NCBI RefSeq assembly: GCF_008253865.1
Contig: NZ_CP042331.1
Span: 3,246,001-3,310,000, forward strand
Reading direction: 5' to 3'
Origin: Bosea sp. F3-2
GTDB taxonomy: Bacteria > Pseudomonadota > Alphaproteobacteria > Rhizobiales > Beijerinckiaceae
Length of the DNA: 64,000 nucleotides
Of the stretch, positions 60,452 through 64,000 are shown one piece after another. The position numbers and the translations under genes are program-made. Position 1 is the stretch's first letter. Every line of letters starts with the position of its first letter. The notes under the pieces were generated by a model. The model did not search any database. It was given only the letters and a program-made list of their open reading frames with translations, and was not told where the DNA came from.

Positions 60452-61869
60452 GCCGCCGGCTTCCGTTCGTCGAGGCTGGCGAGTTCGCCGAGCGTCACGG
60501 GCTTCAGCGGCGGGCGGATGCGATAGAAGCCGACCTCCTCGACCGGCCGGTTCTGCGCGGCGGCGATGATATGGGCCATGGTGTAGCCGCATTGCCGGCC
60601 TTGGCAGGGGCCCATCCCTGCGCGGGTGAAGGCCTTGAGCTGGTTGGGACCCGGCCGGCCCTGCACGGCCCGCGCCCGCAATTCGCCGGCCCTCACCTCT
60701 TCGCAGCGGCAGACGAGCGTCTCGTCGGTGGGCGCGAACACCTGCGGGCGCGGCGCATAGAGCCCATCGAGGAAAGGGCGCAGGGCGAGCGCGCGCGCCA
60801 GCGCCGCCCGTTCCAGCCGCGCGGCCGTTGCAACCCTGGCTTCGTCGAGCTTTCCGAGCTGCATCGCAACGCGCAGCGCAGCGAGCCGCCCGCGCGGCTC
60901 GGCCGCCTCGGCGCCGCCGATGCCGCCGCCATCGCCGGCGACGAAGATGCCGGCCTGCGAAGTCTCCCCCCAGGCGTCGAGCACTGGCACTTGGCAGTGC
61001 TGGCCGCCATCCCATCTCACCGCACAGCCGAGCGCCAGCGGCGCATGGATGTTCGGCACGACGCCCTCATGCACGAGCAGCACTTCGGCGGCAGTCTCGC
61101 CCTCCCGGCCATCCGCTGTGCGGTAGCGCAGCCGCTGAAGGCGCCCATCGCCTTCCGCTCGCAACTCGGCGACGTGGCGGATGATCGGAAACCCGGCCCG
61201 CTTCAGCGCCACCGACCACGACAGCCCCTTGATGAGATCGCCCAGCCGCCTAAGTCCACGCGGCAGGTGGCGCAGCGCAGCGCCGATGCGCCCTTTCGGC
61301 GTGGTGTCGAGGAAGCCCGCGATCTTTCCGCCCGCCGCGAGCAACTGCGTCATATAGAGCAGCGGCAGCGGCCCGCTGCCGGCAATCCAGACCGGCTTTT
61401 CCGGCACGGAATCGGCCGTCTTGAGCAGGATCTGCGCCGCGCCGACCGTCAGCACGCCCGGCAGCGTCCAGCCGGGGAACGGCACCGGCCGCTCCTGCGC
61501 GCCGGTGGCGAGGATGACGGCACCGGCCGTCACGCTGCGCGCCTGGCCGTCACGGGTCAGGAACGCCCGAAAACCCGGCTCGATCTGCCAGAGCTGGCTC
61601 TGCGGCTCGTAGAGCGCGCCGCAGAGCCGGAAGGCCGCGGCACGGTCGACGCCGGCGCGATAGGCCGCACCAAGCCGGGCCAGGCGCGGCGAGGCGGCGA
61701 CGGTCTCGATGCCGCGCCAGATCTGGCCGCCGGGCGTCGGTTGGTCGTCGACGACCCGCACGGACAGGCCATGCTGGCGGGCGGTGACGGCAGCGGCCAT
61801 GCCGGCCGGCCCCGCGCCCACGATAAGCAGGTCGGTATGGTCCTCGTTTTTGGCGAAAGGCGCGTTCAT
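60448..61869 (-). CDS. NAD(P)/FAD-dependent oxidoreductase, opine oxidase alpha-type subunit (HcnB/OoxA-like)
   Basis: A 473-residue subunit. The N-terminal FAD motif is LLIVGAGPAGMAAAVTARQHG; the central pyridine-nucleotide-like fold begins PVWIAGSGPLPLLYM. The C-terminal Cys cluster TLVCRCEEVRAGEL and MGPCQGRQCGYTM matches the BFD-like [2Fe-2S] region of OoxA/HcnB proteins. The ATG at 61869 fits the FAD motif. It is coupled by ATGA to the small ferredoxin-like gene upstream and to the beta subunit gene downstream. Confidence 0.9.
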   Translation of the reverse strand: MNAPFAKNEDHTDLLIVGAGPAGMAAAVTARQHGLSVRVVDDQPTPGGQIWRGIETVAASPRLARLGAAYRAGVDRAAAFRLCGALYEPQSQLWQIEPGFRAFLTRDGQARSVTAGAVILATGAQERPVPFPGWTLPGVLTVGAAQILLKTADSVPEKPVWIAGSGPLPLLYMTQLLAAGGKIAGFLDTTPKGRIGAALRHLPRGLRRLGDLIKGLSWSVALKRAGFPIIRHVAELRAEGDGRLQRLRYRTADGREGETAAEVLLVHEGVVPNIHAPLALGCAVRWDGGQHCQVPVLDAWGETSQAGIFVAGDGGGIGGAEAAEPRGRLAALRVAMQLGKLDEARVATAARLERAALARALALRPFLDGLYAPRPQVFAPTDETLVCRCEEVRAGELRARAVQGRPGPNQLKAFTRAGMGPCQGRQCGYTMAHIIAAAQNRPVEEVGFYRIRPPLKPVTLGELASLDERKPAA

Positions 61870-62162
61870 GCCGACAGGCTCCTGCGCCCCTGCTGGCGGA
61901 TGATGTGCATGCCGTCCTTCACGGGCGTCAGGCATCCCTGGACGGAACCATAGCCGTCGATCTCGACGAGGCATTCGAAGCAGACGCCCATCATGCAGTA
62001 GGGCGCGCGCGGGCTCAGCGAGACCGGCGTGGTTCGGCTCCAGCCCTCGGACTGGCGCAGCAGCACTGCCGCGACGCTTTCTCCGGCCTCGGCGATGACA
62101 GGCCGCCCGTCGATATGGACCGTGACGGCGGCCGGCCCCGGATCATGCAGCTTGCGGAACAT
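61866..62162 (-). CDS. (2Fe-2S)-binding subunit (HcnA/SoxA-like)
   Basis: A 98-residue ferredoxin-like subunit. VTVHIDGRPVIAEAGESVAAVLL forms the beta-grasp start. The cluster cysteines are in CMMGVCFECLVEIDGYGSVQGCL. Such small subunits transfer electrons in opine and hydroxyproline oxidases. The ATG at 62162 overlaps the end of the upstream DAO gene by 20 bp. Confidence 0.9.
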   Translation of the reverse strand: MFRKLHDPGPAAVTVHIDGRPVIAEAGESVAAVLLRQSEGWSRTTPVSLSPRAPYCMMGVCFECLVEIDGYGSVQGCLTPVKDGMHIIRQQGRRSLSA

Positions 62163-63261
62163 CGAAACGACTCTGGTGGAATGGGGAGAACGCGTCCGGC
62201 AGGGAACCCGCGGCGACCGCGGCGACCAGCGCCTCGGCATGGAATGCGGCGAGCGTCACGCCCGAATGGCAGAGCGCGACGAAGGCGCCGGGATGGCTCT
62301 CGGACTGGGCGTAGATCGGATAGCCGTCCGGCGTCATGATCCTCAGCCCGGCCCATTGCCGGACGAGCCTGACATTGGCCAAAGCGGGCACGATGTCGAC
62401 CGTCTTGCGGCTCAGCCAGGCGGCCGCCTGTGTCGTCGTCGAGACGTCGAAGCCGCTATGGTCCTTGGTCGCGCCGATCATCACCGTGCCTTCCTCTGTC
62501 TGGCGCAGGCCGCTCGCCGGCAGCGGCAGGAAGGGCGCGAGGCGCTCGGTGACGAGCACCTGCCCGCGCTCCGGACGGACCGGCACCTCGAGCCCGACCT
62601 GACGGGCAAGCGCCGGCGAGCCCAGGCCCGCCGCGATGACAATCCGTGGCGCGACGAACGTCTCGCCTTCGAGGGAAAGCCGGAAGTCGCTGCCCGCGGG
62701 CTCGATCCGATCGACACGCGCCTTGTGGCGGATGCTGCCGCCATGCCGCAGGACGGCTCCGTGCAGCGCCGCGAGCAGCCGCAGCGGATTGCAGTGACCA
62801 TCGTAGTGGCCGAGGCTCGCGCCCGAAATTGCCCGGCCGAACTCGACCTTCGGCACGAGCCGCTCCAGGGAGGAGCGGTCGAGCATCTCCCAGTCCGGCT
62901 CGCCCTCGCCAAACTGATTGTGCAGCCGCATGAGCTCGAGGCGGCGCTTCTCGAATGCCTCCTCGCCGAAGCAGAAGGCGAGGCCGCCGTCCTGCCGGTA
63001 GCACAGATCAACCCCGCTTTCGTTCTGGAGCGTGTCGCGAAAACCGCCCCAGCGCACAATGCTGTCGCGCGTCAGAGCCTGATAGGCCGGCATGCCGAGC
63101 CCCTTGCCCTGCAGCCAGACCAGCCCGAAATTCGCGCGTGCCGCCCGCAAATCGCCGTCGTCCCCATCGAGCAGCAGCACCTTCTCGCGTTGCTTCGCCA
63201 GGCCATAGGCCACGGCCGCACCGACCGTTCCTCCTCCGATGACGACGATGTCCGGACGCAT
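62143..63261 (-). CDS. FAD-dependent oxidoreductase, DAO family (second)
   Basis: A 372-residue DAO-family protein distinct from the beta subunit. The FAD motif is IVVIGGGTVGAAVAYGLA with VLLLDGDDG. IVIAAGLGSPALARQVG and the C-terminal CHSGVTLAAFHAEAL are normal. It is first in the operon, so it may act on the same imported compound or its product. The start lies 92 bp from the divergent LysR gene, leaving room for a shared control region. Confidence 0.88.
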   Translation of the reverse strand: MRPDIVVIGGGTVGAAVAYGLAKQREKVLLLDGDDGDLRAARANFGLVWLQGKGLGMPAYQALTRDSIVRWGGFRDTLQNESGVDLCYRQDGGLAFCFGEEAFEKRRLELMRLHNQFGEGEPDWEMLDRSSLERLVPKVEFGRAISGASLGHYDGHCNPLRLLAALHGAVLRHGGSIRHKARVDRIEPAGSDFRLSLEGETFVAPRIVIAAGLGSPALARQVGLEVPVRPERGQVLVTERLAPFLPLPASGLRQTEEGTVMIGATKDHSGFDVSTTTQAAAWLSRKTVDIVPALANVRLVRQWAGLRIMTPDGYPIYAQSESHPGAFVALCHSGVTLAAFHAEALVAAVAAGSLPDAFSPFHQSRFDVPQAA

Positions 63262-63353
63262 GCGAATTTCCCTTGCCGGCTTCGACGTTAGGAAGCCATG
63301 TTGTATTTCGTCAAAGTCGTTTTTCTCTCGACACTATTCCTCAGGGTTATGCG

Positions 63354-64000
63354 ATGGTGCGGCGGCTCAACCTGCGTCAGATCGAGGCCTTCAAGGCGGT
63401 CATCGAATACGGAACGGTGAGCCGGGCTGCCGAGATGATGAACATCTCGCAGCCCGCCATGAGCAAGCTGATCGCCCATCTGGAAGAGGATACGGCGCTG
63501 CGGCTGTTCGACCGCGTCAAGGGCCGGCTGGTGCTGACCCGGCGTGGAATGAGACTCTATGAGGAAATCGACCGGATCTTCGCAGGCGTACGCCAGGTCG
63601 AGAATGCGGTCGAAGCGATCCGCCGCGACGAGCAGAGCCGGCTGCTGATCGGCGTGATGCCGGCGCTTTCCGGCTCCTTCATCCAGCAGGCGACCTCGCG
63701 CTTCCTCGCGCGGCAGCCAGGCGTGTTTTGCTCCGTGCAGTCGCGCAGCTCGCAGTGGATCGCCGACGGGCTCGTCACCCGGAAGCTCGACGTGGGCTTC
63801 ACCGTTGCGGCGATCGACAACCCCTACATTGCCAGCGAGCCGCTGATGGCCCATCCACTCGTCTGCATCCTGCCGCTCGACCATCCGCTGGCGGAGAAGG
63901 GCGTGATCACGCCCGACGATCTCGATGGGACCGCTTTCGTCTCGTTCGATCCGGAGAGCTTCACGAGCCGGCGCATCGGGCAGGTGTTCGAGGCCCATGG
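63354..64000 (+). CDS. LysR family transcriptional regulator (partial)
   Basis: The first about 215 residues of a LysR regulator, cut by the right edge. The HTH is complete: LRQIEAFKAVIEYGTVSRAAEMM and SQPAMSKLIAHLEEDTALRLFDRVKG. The effector domain begins LLIGVMPALSGSFIQQ and SEPLMAHPLVCILPLDHPL. The ATG at 63354 follows AGGGTTATGCG. It is divergent from the opine-oxidase operon, the standard LysR arrangement, so it probably activates that operon in response to the imported compound. Confidence 0.92.
   Translation, partial: MVRRLNLRQIEAFKAVIEYGTVSRAAEMMNISQPAMSKLIAHLEEDTALRLFDRVKGRLVLTRRGMRLYEEIDRIFAGVRQVENAVEAIRRDEQSRLLIGVMPALSGSFIQQATSRFLARQPGVFCSVQSRSSQWIADGLVTRKLDVGFTVAAIDNPYIASEPLMAHPLVCILPLDHPLAEKGVITPDDLDGTAFVSFDPESFTSRRIGQVFEAH

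Noticed and set aside
60571..61953. Plus-strand frame of 460 codons
   Set aside because: Antisense to the HcnB-like subunit; low-complexity Arg/His/Pro/Ala composition.

Overview
The window comes from a high-GC proteobacterium, most likely an alphaproteobacterium of the Hyphomicrobiales (Bosea- or Rhizobium-like). This is inferred from the GC-rich third codon positions, the ExoF-type polysaccharide exporter, the opine-type oxidases and amino-acid importers, and dense operons with ATGA/GTGA stop-start overlaps. No rRNA, tRNA or CRISPR array was recognised. Both edges cut genes: a quinone oxidoreductase on the left and a LysR regulator on the right.

Region by region. (a) 1-5110: two TetR-controlled units. 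One is a quinone oxidoreductase with its TetR gene; the other is an ABC-F ATPase plus an MFS exporter, divergent from a second TetR gene across a perfect 14-bp inverted repeat. A DUF1348 protein closes the block. (b) 5357-18305: an accessory stress/xenobiotic block. It holds two exported epoxide-hydrolase-like proteins, another exported alpha/beta hydrolase, cytochrome P460, Ohr/OsmC, a DipZ-like redoxin that lost one active-site Cys, a 924-aa winged-helix/ATPase regulator, an aldehyde dehydrogenase, a MarR unit and a MerR gene. A decayed short-chain dehydrogenase lies here behind an operator-like site matching the one at the left end. (c) 18404-42118: an exopolysaccharide cluster with initiating sugar transferase, glycosyltransferases, flippase, polymerase, Wzz-type protein, ExoF-like exporter, acyltransferase, GDP-mannose synthesis, GH16 glycanase and a LuxR-type regulator without its phospho-acceptor Asp. 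(d) 42494-51846: a nine-gene minus-strand operon encoding a LacI repressor, a PotABCD-type importer, nucleoside hydrolase, adenine deaminase, an M20 amidohydrolase and a phosphoribosyltransferase. This reads as a self-contained purine uptake and salvage pathway. (e) 52159-56959: a polar amino-acid ABC importer, an XRE-cupin regulator and an octopine/nopaline-dehydrogenase-family enzyme. (f) 57517-63261: a three-subunit opine/hydroxyproline-oxidase-type flavoenzyme, a further DAO-family oxidase and two Dpp-type permeases, divergent from a LysR gene.

How they work together. Blocks (d)-(f) all look like import-plus-catabolism of nitrogen-rich small molecules, such as purine nucleosides and opine-like amino acid conjugates, as expected of a soil or plant-associated bacterium. 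Block (c) would make and export a mannose-containing surface polysaccharide. Blocks (a)-(b) look like defence against reactive organic compounds. Functions come from recognisable motifs and gene context; substrates are inference.
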